Of a stretch of DNA of 64,000 nucleotides, positions 37,094 to 45,739 are shown in pieces. Position numbers and translations under genes: made by a program. Position 1 is the first letter of the stretch; each line of letters opens with the position of its first letter. Below the pieces are notes generated by a model. It was given only the letters and a program-made list of their open reading frames with translations, did not search any database and was not told where the DNA came from. Where the stretch lies: NCBI GenBank assembly GCA_945619025.1, contig CALZBJ010000002.1:62001-126000 (forward strand). Reading direction: 5' to 3'. This stretch comes from CALZBJ01 sp945619025 (GTDB taxonomy: Bacteria > Pseudomonadota > Gammaproteobacteria > Cardiobacteriales > Wohlfahrtiimonadaceae).

Positions 37094-37129
37094 AAAGAAA
37101 ACCCCTTTAGATCGTTTGACCTAAAGGGG
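37094..37129 (-). terminator. Terminator of the LOG-family gene
   Basis: CCCCTTTAG pairs with CTAAAGGGG. Reading on the minus strand, TTTTCTTT follows. It may also stop ugp transcription from the other side, though there is no T run in that direction. Confidence 0.7.
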
Positions 37130-37230
37130 ATTCACTGGAGTTTTACTTAAGATGTTAATTCGATTCAATTAAGCTTCATTACATTCACCGCACTCCATGG
37201 ATTGAATGTTTTGTTACATCTATGCCTCTA

Positions 37231-37929
37231 TTATGCGGGGTCTTGTCCCGGTGTGCAACCGATCTTTTCGCCGCACAGTTTAAAGAAGCATTCGATCACC
37301 TCATCATAGGTATCGACGATGTGAAATAAAGAGAGATCTTCTTCGGCAATGGTGCCCTCGCGAAGGAGCGAACTTTTAAACCATTCCACCATCGGCGCCC
37401 AAAATTTACGGTCCACCAAAATGATTGGAACTGCCGGCTTTTTCTGGGTCTGAATGAGGGTTAACACTTCCGTTAATTCATCAAGCGTCCCAAACCCGCC
37501 AGGCATACAGATAAACGCTTCCGAGCATTCGATAAAGGTCGATTTGCGCGAAAAGAAATGATTGTAGTGAATTTCGATATCTTGATAGGGGTTTGGCACC
37601 TGTTCGTGGGGGAGCTTAATATTTAAGCCGATCGTTGGCGTACCGCCCTCTTGCCCACCTTTATTCGCCGCTTCCATAATGCCAGGGCCGCCGCCTGAAA
37701 TAATCATGTAGCCCGCTTCTGATAAGCGTTTTGCGATCTTGACCGTCATCTCATAATAGGGAGAATCGGGCGCTAATCGCGCTGAGCCGAAAATACTGAC
37801 CGCCAGGCCCATGCCCCAAAGTGCTTTAATCGTATCTTCAAACTCGCGTACGATCTCCGCAATACTCCATTTCCGCGCAATGGGATTATTCACGCCCCAC
37901 GCCGAAATTCTCGGTTTTTTTCCACTCAT
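37231..37929 (-). CDS. LOG family protein (TIGR00730-type Rossmann fold)
   Basis: The 232-residue protein has both LOG signatures: GGGPGIMEAANKG (residues about 79-91) and PGGFGTLDE (143-151). LOG enzymes cleave nucleoside 5'-monophosphates to a base and ribose 5-phosphate. In plants and some bacteria they release cytokinins. In bacteria outside plants the substrate is usually AMP or unknown. The gene begins 39 bp after the iron ABC ATPase gene on the same strand, so it may be the last gene of the iron-regulated unit. That link is inference. Confidence 0.85.
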   Translation of the reverse strand: MSGKKPRISAWGVNNPIARKWSIAEIVREFEDTIKALWGMGLAVSIFGSARLAPDSPYYEMTVKIAKRLSEAGYMIISGGGPGIMEAANKGGQEGGTPTIGLNIKLPHEQVPNPYQDIEIHYNHFFSRKSTFIECSEAFICMPGGFGTLDELTEVLTLIQTQKKPAVPIILVDRKFWAPMVEWFKSSLLREGTIAEEDLSLFHIVDTYDEVIECFFKLCGEKIGCTPGQDPA

Positions 37930-37968
37930 AGCGACATCTCACTCACAGATTAAATGATCTAAACGAAA

Positions 37969-38772
37969 TCAGCTGCCCGTTTTGAGCATTTCACAGGAGT
38001 GTTTCGGCAAGACGCCATCAATAATCACTTGGGAATAGCCCGAAGAGCAGCATTCAACTCTTCCCTTTATACCATAAACTTCCGCCAAATTACAGGGTGT
38101 AATCACCTCGCACGGCGCGCCACTTGCCACATGTTTTCCGGCTTTCATCATGATGACGTGATCGGCGTGACGCAGAGCAATATTAATATCGTGCACCACC
38201 ACAATGGTGATGATATTGCGCTTTTGCGTCGCCTTTTTCACCAGATCCATCACATGGTATTGATAGTTTAAATCGAGCGCACTTAACGGCTCATCTAATA
38301 AGAGCAGATCCGGCTTACGAATGAGCGATTGCGCAAGGCCCACGAGCTGTTTCTGCCCGCCTGAAAGCTCATCTAAATAGGCAAATGCAAGATGCTCAAT
38401 GCCAAGGCGTTCAAGGGTTTTCATTACCCGTTCTTCCGTTGCGTACTCAGCATTTCCCGTCGCTCTAGCCGCGACAATCACCGATTCAAACACATGGAGA
38501 TGAATCCCCGATGGAATCGATTGCGGCAGATAAACCACTTTTTCTGCCCGCTGACTTAACGGCATGCTCATAATATCTTCTTCATCGAGATAGAGTTTAC
38601 CCTTAGCATTCCCTAATCCCGCAAGCCCGCGCATTAGCGTCGATTTGCCGCAGCCATTTGGCCCGAGTAACACGGTGACTTTTCCGCGCGGAATCCGATC
38701 GATATTAAGATTATCGATAATGCATTTTTTAAGATAGCCCACTGAAAGATTGGTGATCGACATATGACTCAT
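37969..38772 (-). CDS. Iron-siderophore ABC transporter ATP-binding protein
   Basis: The 267-residue FecE/FhuC-type ATPase has Walker A GPNGCGKST (residues about 38-46), the signature LSGGQKQLVGLAQ, Walker B LLLLDEPLSALDL and a switch His in VVHDINIALRHADH. The start overlaps the permease stop by 4 bp. The C-terminus has several Cys (CCSSGYS, KHSCEML), which is unusual for the family. It powers uptake through the permease at 38769-39833. Confidence 0.9.
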   Translation of the reverse strand: MSHMSITNLSVGYLKKCIIDNLNIDRIPRGKVTVLLGPNGCGKSTLMRGLAGLGNAKGKLYLDEEDIMSMPLSQRAEKVVYLPQSIPSGIHLHVFESVIVAARATGNAEYATEERVMKTLERLGIEHLAFAYLDELSGGQKQLVGLAQSLIRKPDLLLLDEPLSALDLNYQYHVMDLVKKATQKRNIITIVVVHDINIALRHADHVIMMKAGKHVASGAPCEVITPCNLAEVYGIKGRVECCSSGYSQVIIDGVLPKHSCEMLKTGS

Positions 38773-39833
38773 ATGCGCCCCCTATTACGTAAAACGATGG
38801 TTAAGAAAAATGGTACGCCCACGAGCGAGGTAACGATTCCCACCGGAATCACAACGCCGTGGAGAATGTTTTTGGAAGCGATCGAGGCGAGCGATAAAAT
38901 CAATGCGCCAATGAGCGCGCTTCCGGGGAGGTAAAAACGGTGATCTTCCCCAAATAAAAAGCGTGAAATATGCGGCGCCACTAACCCAATAAAACTGATT
39001 GGCCCCACGAAAGCTACCGATACTGACGCCAAAATACTGATGCGGATTAAGGTGCTAAGGCGAAGTTTTCGTATATTAATCCCGAAACTTAACGCGCGAT
39101 CTTCACCGAGTCTAAAGGCGGTTAATTTCCAACTATTACTCATCGACCATGGGAAAATTAAAACCACTAACAGCGTTAAAATCCCCAATTGTGGCCACTC
39201 AGCGCGCATGAGATTTCCCATTGTCCAAAAGACTAAGCCCTGGAGCGTATCTTCCGTTGCAATAAATTGCATGAGCGATACGAGTGCGTTAAAAGTGAAA
39301 ACGAGCGCAATCCCGAAGAGCACAATTCCCGAGGTCATCGCCCGAGTGACGCGCGCGACAAGGTCGAGTAAAAGCGCCGACATCAGCGCAAAGATAAACG
39401 CATTTGCCGAAACAAACCATTGCGATGGAATTCCCGCAAAACCGATGCCAAGCACGATTGCAAGCGCTGCCCCAAAGGAGGCGGCCGATGAAACGCCTAA
39501 AGTAAAGGGACTTGCCAGCGGATTATTAAGCACCGTCTGCATTTCAGCCCCGGCTAAACCGAGCGCGAAGCCAACGACGATCGCCATCAACGCTTTCGAA
39601 AGACGTAAATCCCACACAATGACCTGCGTTTTCGCATCCACGGCGCTGGGATTAAAGACGGCCGTCAAGAACTCCTTTACCGTAATTCCCGATGGGCCTA
39701 AGGTAAAGTCAAAAATCAAAGAAGCGATGATACACAGAATCACCGCTCCCATAAGTAAGAATCGCTTGCGGAGCACGCTTTGATAAAAGTCGCTATATCC
39801 GCTCACGTTTTTCGATGGTTCAGCTGCCTGCAT
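38769..39833 (-). CDS. Iron-siderophore ABC transporter permease (FecCD family)
   Basis: The 354 residues form about ten membrane helices of the FecCD/BtuC family. Family blocks are ALGLAGAEMQTVLNNPLASPFTLGVSS near residue 90 and VGPISFIGLVAPHISRFLFGEDHR near residue 280, the latter containing the coupling-helix Gly. Only one permease gene is present, so it should act as a homodimer. It starts 5 bp after the binding-protein stop. A 247-residue antisense frame inside it is a shadow. Confidence 0.92.
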   Translation of the reverse strand: MQAAEPSKNVSGYSDFYQSVLRKRFLLMGAVILCIIASLIFDFTLGPSGITVKEFLTAVFNPSAVDAKTQVIVWDLRLSKALMAIVVGFALGLAGAEMQTVLNNPLASPFTLGVSSAASFGAALAIVLGIGFAGIPSQWFVSANAFIFALMSALLLDLVARVTRAMTSGIVLFGIALVFTFNALVSLMQFIATEDTLQGLVFWTMGNLMRAEWPQLGILTLLVVLIFPWSMSNSWKLTAFRLGEDRALSFGINIRKLRLSTLIRISILASVSVAFVGPISFIGLVAPHISRFLFGEDHRFYLPGSALIGALILSLASIASKNILHGVVIPVGIVTSLVGVPFFLTIVLRNRGRI

Positions 39834-39838
39834 AGCCC

Positions 39839-40963
39839 TTATTTAGACTCCAACTCAATCCAAAAGGTCCCTTCAAGATCCACAGGAAGGAATTGATCGT
39901 AGAGACGTTGTTGTGTCTCGTTTGGATCTAAATCTTTAAACTCGTCCGGATAGAACCATTTTGCCATATTTTGAATCGCGATAATGTTGTAAGGCGAGTT
40001 GTAATAGGTGTGCCACAAGCCGTAGACGCGTTTATTTTTGATCGCGCTTAGAGTTGAGATTCCGTTACGATTTAAAACGCTTTCAAGACCGTTACGCGCC
40101 TCGTCTTTGGTCGTTGTCATACCAAAGGGGACACCGCTTAAACCTTTATTGGGTAAAATTGAACCGCTCGCAATATAGACATCTGGGTCTGCAACGATCA
40201 ATTTCTCAAGGTTGATTTTACCAAGCGCCGCCGGAAGAAGCGGTTTAGAGATGTTATTCCCGCCCGCTAAATCAACAAAGTCGCCCATATTCCCGTTACC
40301 CGCGGTGGAGCAGCAATCATCGCTCGTACCCGCTTTAAGCTCGATAAATACCGAGGTTTTTTGATCTTCAGGAATTTTGCTGGTGATATCGGTCACTTTT
40401 TTGAGCTCACTTTCGTAAAACTCGATATATTTTTCCGCTTCCGCTTCACGCTGAATGGCTTTTCCGAGTGCGCGAATGCTAGGAACGGTATTTTCAAGCG
40501 GATGTGAACGGAAATCGATAAAGACTACCGGAACGCCCATCTTTTCAAAATACTTAACTAAGCCGCTCTCAATATCCGGACCGTGCCCCGATACACCGAA
40601 AATCACCACATCAGGATTGATGGTGAGCGCTTTTTCAGAACTCACGCTCTCGGGCGTTGAGTTACCAATCAGCGGAATGGTATCAATCTCAGGGAATTTC
40701 GCTTTATACACTTCGTAGCTTTGTGGGTCGAGTTTTTTGAAATCGCCCTGCCAGCCTGCGATACGCGCAAACGGTTTATCCCCTTCTAAAAGAGCTACCG
40801 CATGCAAGAAGCGCCCTTCGCCAAGAAGAATATTCTCAATTTTTTTATCATCAGGAATCGTCACTTCGCGTCCAGCAACGTCGGTAAAGGTCACCGCGCT
40901 CGCGCTACCCATGAAAAGTGCGCCCGCAAGTGCTACACCGAGTTTGGTCATGAACTTTTGCAT
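39839..40963 (-). CDS. Iron-siderophore ABC transporter substrate-binding protein
   Basis: The start at 40963 follows AAAGGAGCACG. A longer frame to 40993 would run into the Fur-like site. The signal peptide ends at SASA, about residue 23. The mature protein of about 350 residues has the type III binding-protein layout with a long helix (residues about 155-185). Sequence blocks are VTFTDVAGREVTIPDDKK and VYGLWHTYYNSPYNIIAIQNMAKWF. A central segment has vicinal Cys (DDCCSTAGNGN). The ligand is probably a ferric siderophore or heme-like chelate; the sequence does not decide which. The Fur-like sites upstream support an iron role. Confidence 0.88.
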   Translation of the reverse strand: MQKFMTKLGVALAGALFMGSASAVTFTDVAGREVTIPDDKKIENILLGEGRFLHAVALLEGDKPFARIAGWQGDFKKLDPQSYEVYKAKFPEIDTIPLIGNSTPESVSSEKALTINPDVVIFGVSGHGPDIESGLVKYFEKMGVPVVFIDFRSHPLENTVPSIRALGKAIQREAEAEKYIEFYESELKKVTDITSKIPEDQKTSVFIELKAGTSDDCCSTAGNGNMGDFVDLAGGNNISKPLLPAALGKINLEKLIVADPDVYIASGSILPNKGLSGVPFGMTTTKDEARNGLESVLNRNGISTLSAIKNKRVYGLWHTYYNSPYNIIAIQNMAKWFYPDEFKDLDPNETQQRLYDQFLPVDLEGTFWIELESK

Positions 40964-40978
40964 TATTCGTGCTCCTTT

Positions 40979-40997
40979 TATAATGATTCTCATTTGT
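40979..40997 (-). promoter_or_regulatory. Fur-box-like site proximal to the iron importer
   Basis: On the minus strand the core AAATGAGAATCATTATA matches 14 of 19 positions of the Fur consensus GATAATGATAATCATTATC in its best register. It lies 15 bp before the start codon. Confidence 0.7.
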
Positions 40998-41013
40998 GAT
41001 TGTTATTGGCTAT

Positions 41014-41038
41014 GATAATGCAAATGATAATAGTTATC
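41014..41038 (-). promoter_or_regulatory. Fur-box-like site distal to the iron importer
   Basis: GATAAT occurs twice, followed by AGTTATC, giving overlapping Fur half-sites. The site shares AATGCAAATGATAAT with the site at 17363-17377. Confidence 0.7.
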
Positions 41039-41086
41039 AAACATGATCGATCATTATTGATAAATTTCTTAACCCGTCTGCCCTTT

Positions 41087-41905
41087 TTAGCCGTGATTCA
41101 TATATACATCAAAGCGCGTATTGGGCGATTCTACGCTGTGATGCGGGGATTTATCGCCCACAAATGGCGCATGACTTGGCCGCTTTACTACCACCCGTTT
41201 TGCCCCCGTCTGCAACGCTTTTTCCAGTAAGATTTCACTGTCGTGATCGGCGCCAACTCGATTGCGAATGATGCGCAGCTCTTTTTTTACGAGTGCCGAT
41301 TTCTCTCTTTCGGGATACATCGGGTCCATATAGATAAGATCGGGCACGGATGCATTGCCATTTAGATCACCACTCCCTTCACTCAAACTCCCCTCAATTA
41401 AACACGTTAAATACGCGCCCGCATCTTCAGCGATAAAAGTAAGCCGGTTCGCTTCAATCGGCTTTTCCGCTTGGAAACGCTTTACCGCTTCACTTAGTAA
41501 CACTTGCAACACCGAATCGCGCTCAAACATCGTCACGGTAAACCCCGCATGAAGAAGCATCAGAGAATCGCGCCCGAGTCCTGCGGTTAAATCAAAGAGC
41601 GTTTGCGGGGTTTCACTATGCCAATCAAGCGCGCGCAGTAACGGCTCTTGCGCCCGATTAATGCGCTCGTAACGCCATTTTAATTTCGCTGAGAGAAAAT
41701 CAATCTCTAAATTCCCCGCCTCAAGATCCACCCATTTAAGGGTCTCGCCATCCCATAAAAAATGATTGCACTGCTCTTTTTTATGCACCTCTTTCACCGT
41801 AACCGCAAGCGCTGGAAGCGTTTCGAGCGTGCCCGATTTACGAAATTTAATGGGATAAAAAGCATCATTACTATTATTAATAGGGGCGGTAATAGAGTCG
41901 GTCAT
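41087..41905 (-). CDS. rsmJ: 16S rRNA (guanine-1516-N2)-methyltransferase RsmJ
   Basis: The 272-residue protein has the RsmJ/YhiQ landmarks: LTAGLGRDSLMLLHAGFTV as the SAM-binding motif I, MFERDSVLQVLL as the acidic post-strand, YMDPMYPEREKSALVKKELR as the catalytic (N/D)PPY-like motif, and KRPSHAPFVGDKSPHHS near the C-terminus. It modifies G1516 in 16S rRNA. The start lacks a strong ribosome site. Its 3' end lies close to the iron importer's promoter region. Confidence 0.9.
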   Translation of the reverse strand: MTDSITAPINNSNDAFYPIKFRKSGTLETLPALAVTVKEVHKKEQCNHFLWDGETLKWVDLEAGNLEIDFLSAKLKWRYERINRAQEPLLRALDWHSETPQTLFDLTAGLGRDSLMLLHAGFTVTMFERDSVLQVLLSEAVKRFQAEKPIEANRLTFIAEDAGAYLTCLIEGSLSEGSGDLNGNASVPDLIYMDPMYPEREKSALVKKELRIIRNRVGADHDSEILLEKALQTGAKRVVVKRPSHAPFVGDKSPHHSVESPNTRFDVYMNHG

Positions 41906-41965
41906 AATTTAAGGCTCAAAGATAAAGTAAGGAAGGCGCGACAAGTGGTTTTTAACTCAAAACGG

Positions 41966-42655
41966 TCACAACTCTCGTATTATACAAGACTCAAGATGAT
42001 CGTTCACCACCCCGATTGCTTGCAAATAGGCGTAGACGGTGACGCTCCCAATAAATTTAAATCCGCGCCGTTTAAGATCGCGACTAATGGTGTCTGAAAG
42101 CGGTGTGGTTGCCGGCACTGCATCGATCGTTTTCCACGGCGTATCGATTGGCGTTCCGTCTACAAAACCCCAGAAATAATCATGAAAACCGCCTTTTCCA
42201 CTCGCACCCGTCGCCTCGGTAGAATCCTGAATGGGAAACTCACTGAGATAACAGCGCGCATTGTGAATCACCGCTTCAAGCTTTTTACGATGACGGATAA
42301 GCTCAGGATTACTGAGCCATTCATTTAAAATTGCTTCATCGGCGCTCGCTAAAAAATGCGGATCAAATCCACGAAATGCCTGCCGATATGCTTCTCGCTT
42401 TTGCAGCACCGTCCACCACGAGAGCCCTGCTTGTTGCGTCTCTAAAATAAAGAGCTCAAAGAGACGCGCCTCATCGTGTTCAGGCCGCCCCCATTCCTCA
42501 TCGTGATAACGAATATAGCGCGGATCATTCGTGCACCAATCACAACGGATCGGCGCTACGGCCTCCCCTTTATGGTGCGAATCGTTAGGCGGATCGAGCG
42601 GTTTTTGGAGCGAGTTTTTGATCGGCTTTTGGGTCGGTTTTGGTATGGAGGACAT
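41966..42655 (-). CDS. tag: DNA-3-methyladenine glycosylase I (Tag)
   Basis: Tag removes 3-methyladenine from DNA. The zinc-binding residues fit the family spacing exactly: Cys38, His51 (YHDEEWG), His220 and Cys224 (NDHLESC). The active-site region is QAGLSWWTVLQKREAYR, and RHRKKLEAVIHNA follows. I start at the ATG at 42655, preceded by GAGGTG. This gives a 30-residue non-conserved leader that overlaps the upstream methyltransferase gene by 71 bp. No in-frame start codon occurs nearer the core domain. Confidence 0.9.
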   Translation of the reverse strand: MSSIPKPTQKPIKNSLQKPLDPPNDSHHKGEAVAPIRCDWCTNDPRYIRYHDEEWGRPEHDEARLFELFILETQQAGLSWWTVLQKREAYRQAFRGFDPHFLASADEAILNEWLSNPELIRHRKKLEAVIHNARCYLSEFPIQDSTEATGASGKGGFHDYFWGFVDGTPIDTPWKTIDAVPATTPLSDTISRDLKRRGFKFIGSVTVYAYLQAIGVVNDHLESCIIREL

Positions 42656-43292
42656 CGGACACCTCAAGTGCTTCGGGAAGATAACGGAATATCACAAATT
42701 TACCATATTTCCCGTGCCCATCATATGCAGGGATTTTTTTGGCAATGCGAAACGGGGTTTTCCGCGTAAGATACTGTTTAATCTCCGGAAGCGGGTAATA
42801 GATCACCAGATCAATCGCCCGTGGATAGCTCTGTTTGGAGCGCCGTATATTTTTGATCACCTGTTTAAAAATCGTCAGTGAAAAGGGATTAAAAAAGTAG
42901 AAACAATTATCATTTTCGCTCACGTCGGTACTCTCCGCCTCCCCATATTCAAAGCGAAGCGGCGCCTTTTCATGCCCGTCCTGCCAGCGCTTTTTAAAGG
43001 TATAACGATAACTATCGAGATTGACGTACGCCTCATCGAGGGTTGTTTCATTCACCTCAATCCCCCGCACCGGCACATTAAAGCGCGAATGAATATAGAA
43101 CGACACGCGCCCACGACCGGCACCAAAATCGACGATCTGCACATCGGGCTTTAACCGGTAACGTTTAAAGAGCTGATCGAGCGCCTCATAGGGCGTTGCC
43201 TCGTAACGATGATAATGCCGCTCCCGCCGATGCCATTCCCTTAATCCTGCGGTACGAATCCCGAGTGCCTGATCGCGCAATTGCTCCTGCAT
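42585..43292 (-). CDS. Class I SAM-dependent methyltransferase, substrate unknown
   Basis: The start at 43292 follows AAGGAGAAGGCATT; 14 upstream in-frame residues are left out. The 235-residue product has motif I VDFGAGRGRV (residues 54-63), GIEVNETTLDEAY as post-I, and an FYFFNPFSLTIFKQVIKNI block near motif IV. The leader HRRERHYHRYEATPYEAL is typical of a small group of uncharacterised bacterial methyltransferases. The C-terminal 25 residues are Lys/Ala/Pro-rich and overlap tag. Confidence 0.75.
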   Translation of the reverse strand: MQEQLRDQALGIRTAGLREWHRRERHYHRYEATPYEALDQLFKRYRLKPDVQIVDFGAGRGRVSFYIHSRFNVPVRGIEVNETTLDEAYVNLDSYRYTFKKRWQDGHEKAPLRFEYGEAESTDVSENDNCFYFFNPFSLTIFKQVIKNIRRSKQSYPRAIDLVIYYPLPEIKQYLTRKTPFRIAKKIPAYDGHGKYGKFVIFRYLPEALEVSDVLHTKTDPKADQKLAPKTARSA

Positions 43293-43397
43293 AATGCCTT
43301 CTCCTTGATCTAAAATTCCATTTTTACTCGGCAATTGAACCGGTTACCGAGCCATCAAAAAAGGTCTATGCTATCAAATTGTCTACATTATTAAAAA

Positions 43398-44903
43398 TTA
43401 GCCCCGATCGAGTGCGCGAAACGCGAGGCTTTCGGTTAGATGCGGCGCTGATATTTTCGGTTCGCCAGCAAGATCAGCAATGGTGCGGGCAACGCGTAAA
43501 ATCCGATGAAAACTCCGCGGGGAGAGATTCAGGCGCTGTTGCGCACGCTCCAATAAGGCCCACTCATTCTCCCCAAGCGCACAATCATCATCGATCTCAG
43601 AGACCTCAAGATGAGCATTGGCTTTCCCCCGACGCGCTAATTGAAGAAAACGCGCTGCATCAACGCGTGCTTTAATCGCCTCCGTTGATTCACCGGTTTC
43701 ACCGCTTTGCAACTCATCGGTATCGATTCGTGGCACTTCCACATGCAGATCAATTCGATCAAGAAGCGGGCCTGAAATTTTACTGCGATAACGGCGCACC
43801 GCAAATTCTGAGCAGCTGCACGCTTCCTCTTTATCTCCGTAATATCCACAGGGACAGGGATTCATGGCAGCAATTAACTGAAATCGCGCGGGATATTCCA
43901 CCTGCGACATCGCCCGAGAGATATGAATGCTCCCCGATTCAAGCGGCTCACGCAAAACCTCAAGCACACTGCGATTAAATTCCGGAAATTCATCTAAAAA
44001 GAGAATCCCATTATGGGCAAGCGAAATTTCACCAGGTTTTGGATGCGAACCACCCCCGACGAGCGCAACCGATGAGGCGGTATGATGCGGCGCTCTAAAG
44101 GGACGAACGCCGTAATCTTCGGCATTAAAACCCTGCCGGCTGATGGAAGCAATCATCGCACTTTCCACCGCTTCCTCTCGATTCATCTCCGGTAAAATGC
44201 CGGCAAAACGCGACGCGAGCATAGTTTTACCTGTTCCCGGCGGCCCCATTAATAAAATGTTATACCCGCCCGCCGCGGCAATTTCGAGCGCCCTTTTCGC
44301 AAAATGTTGCCCGCGGACTTCGGCAAAATCTCGCCACTCCATCACCCGCTCTTTGGTAAATTCTTTCGGGGGCATCAGCGCCACATTTCCCTCTTGATCA
44401 TTGAGATAATGCACCACATCCCGCAAGGTTTCGGCGGTAAAAAAGGCATCGTATTCTAAAAAGCTCACCTCATCGGATTCCTGATAGGGCAAAATCAGCG
44501 CGCGCGATAACTGCATCGATTGAATCGCCGTCGGTAATAATCCTGCAATCGGCCGTAACTCGCCGGTTAATGCAAGCTCTCCGACCACATCAGTCTCCTT
44601 AAGGCGCGACGTATCGAGCTGCCCCGATGCTGACAGCACTCCAAGCGCAATGGGAAGATCGTAACGGCCGCCCTCTTTCGGTAGATCTGCCGGCGATAAA
44701 TTGACGGTAATTTTACGATTCGGGAACTCAAAACCAGAATTAATAATCGCCGCACGCACCCGATCTTTACTCTCTTTCACCGCCGTTTCCGGCATGCCCA
44801 CAATCGCAAACGCCGGTAGTCCATTACTAATATGAACCTCCGCCCGCACACTCGGGGCATTGAGGGCATTTTGCGCCCGCGTATAGATCACCGCAACTGA
44901 CAT
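43398..44903 (-). CDS. comM: ComM/YifB family Mg-chelatase-like AAA+ ATPase
   Basis: ComM is a hexameric helicase that promotes branch migration of integrating DNA during natural transformation. The start at 44903 follows AAAGGAGCG. The 501 residues contain the N-terminal Lon-like ChlI domain (VHISNGLPAFAIVGMPE), Walker A GPPGTGKT (220-227), Walker B ILFLDEFPEF, and the sensor region LIAAMNPCPCGYYGD. The C-terminal helix bundle is LSPRSFHRILRVARTIADLAG. Other competence genes are not in the window. Confidence 0.94.
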   Translation of the reverse strand: MSVAVIYTRAQNALNAPSVRAEVHISNGLPAFAIVGMPETAVKESKDRVRAAIINSGFEFPNRKITVNLSPADLPKEGGRYDLPIALGVLSASGQLDTSRLKETDVVGELALTGELRPIAGLLPTAIQSMQLSRALILPYQESDEVSFLEYDAFFTAETLRDVVHYLNDQEGNVALMPPKEFTKERVMEWRDFAEVRGQHFAKRALEIAAAGGYNILLMGPPGTGKTMLASRFAGILPEMNREEAVESAMIASISRQGFNAEDYGVRPFRAPHHTASSVALVGGGSHPKPGEISLAHNGILFLDEFPEFNRSVLEVLREPLESGSIHISRAMSQVEYPARFQLIAAMNPCPCGYYGDKEEACSCSEFAVRRYRSKISGPLLDRIDLHVEVPRIDTDELQSGETGESTEAIKARVDAARFLQLARRGKANAHLEVSEIDDDCALGENEWALLERAQQRLNLSPRSFHRILRVARTIADLAGEPKISAPHLTESLAFRALDRG

Positions 44904-45051
44904 GATTCGCTCCTTTTTCGTTTGATGGATCACCTGATTGATCGCTCAACTAAGCATTCAATCTGAAAACCGTTATTAATTCAATAGGTTAACTATTAGA
45001 ATGACCGCTCATAATGACGATATTTGTCTATAAAATCAAATGGATCGACTT

Positions 45052-45102
45052 TTTATACCGACTGGTCTATAATTAAATTCATTATTTATACCGATCGACC
45101 TA
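45052..45102 (+). promoter_or_regulatory. Tandem operator-like repeats upstream of the TetR gene
   Basis: TTTATACCGACTGGTCTA (45052-45069) and TTTATACCGATCGACCTA (45085-45102) share 13 of 18 positions. Each is an imperfect inverted repeat of a TA-x-ACC-type half-site. The second ends 8 bp before the start codon and takes the place of a ribosome site. Autorepression is likely. Confidence 0.55.
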
Positions 45103-45110
45103 ATTTAACT

Positions 45111-45698
45111 ATGACTACCAAACGCTCCACCAAAGAAAAACTCCTCGAAGCGGCCGCAATCCTCTTTTACAATCAGGGCATCACCGCAACCGGAATCCAA
45201 GCGATTACCGAGCGTGCGGGCGTTGCTAAAATGTCGCTCTATAATAATTTTGAATCAAAATCCGCGCTCGTTGCCGCCTATTTAGAGGCGCGCCACAATG
45301 AATGGCTCGATCTGTATAAAAAACGCCTGACGCTCAATAACGCCTCCTCCCCAAGCGAACGGATTTTAGCGATATTTGATGCCTATGAAGATCACGCAAG
45401 ATGGGATTATGAGAATGGATTTCGTGGGTGCGGTCTTTTAAATGCGGCGGCTGAATTTCCGGCCGGAAGCCTTGAGCGGGAGACCGTGCGCCGTCATAAA
45501 GAATCGATCGAAACGATGATCTTTGAGGCACTTTTTGAGCTCACCCATGACGCCGACCGCGCCCAATTACTCGCAAAACATCTCTCCTTTTTATTGGAAG
45601 GTGCCATTATGCGCGCCGGCCTTGAATGCAAAAGCGATAAAACCCACGAAGCCCGGGAGATCGCCGCAAGCCTCCTCGCCGAAATTAAAACAGCTTAA
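45111..45698 (+). CDS. TetR/AcrR family transcriptional regulator
   Basis: The 195-residue protein has the TetR helix-turn-helix near residues 8-55 (LLEAAAILFYNQGITATGIQ, then AGVAKMSLYNNFESKSALV), with a helical ligand-binding domain after it. The Cys-Gly-Leu in FRGCGLLNAAAEFP is typical of a large TetR subgroup. The start is the ATG at 45111; an upstream in-frame stretch covers the operator repeats. The EamA transporter gene 41 bp downstream is the probable target, together with the regulator itself. Confidence 0.88.
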   Translation: MTTKRSTKEKLLEAAAILFYNQGITATGIQAITERAGVAKMSLYNNFESKSALVAAYLEARHNEWLDLYKKRLTLNNASSPSERILAIFDAYEDHARWDYENGFRGCGLLNAAAEFPAGSLERETVRRHKESIETMIFEALFELTHDADRAQLLAKHLSFLLEGAIMRAGLECKSDKTHEAREIAASLLAEIKTA

Positions 45699-45739
45699 CC
45701 GCTCTTAATCGCTGATCAACAATAAGAATAAGGATTTAT

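Noticed and set aside
39040..39783. 247-residue open frame on the + strand
   Set aside because: It lies antisense to the FecCD permease gene, whose protein has clear family motifs. The antisense product is Lys/Ser/Thr-rich and without recognisable domains.
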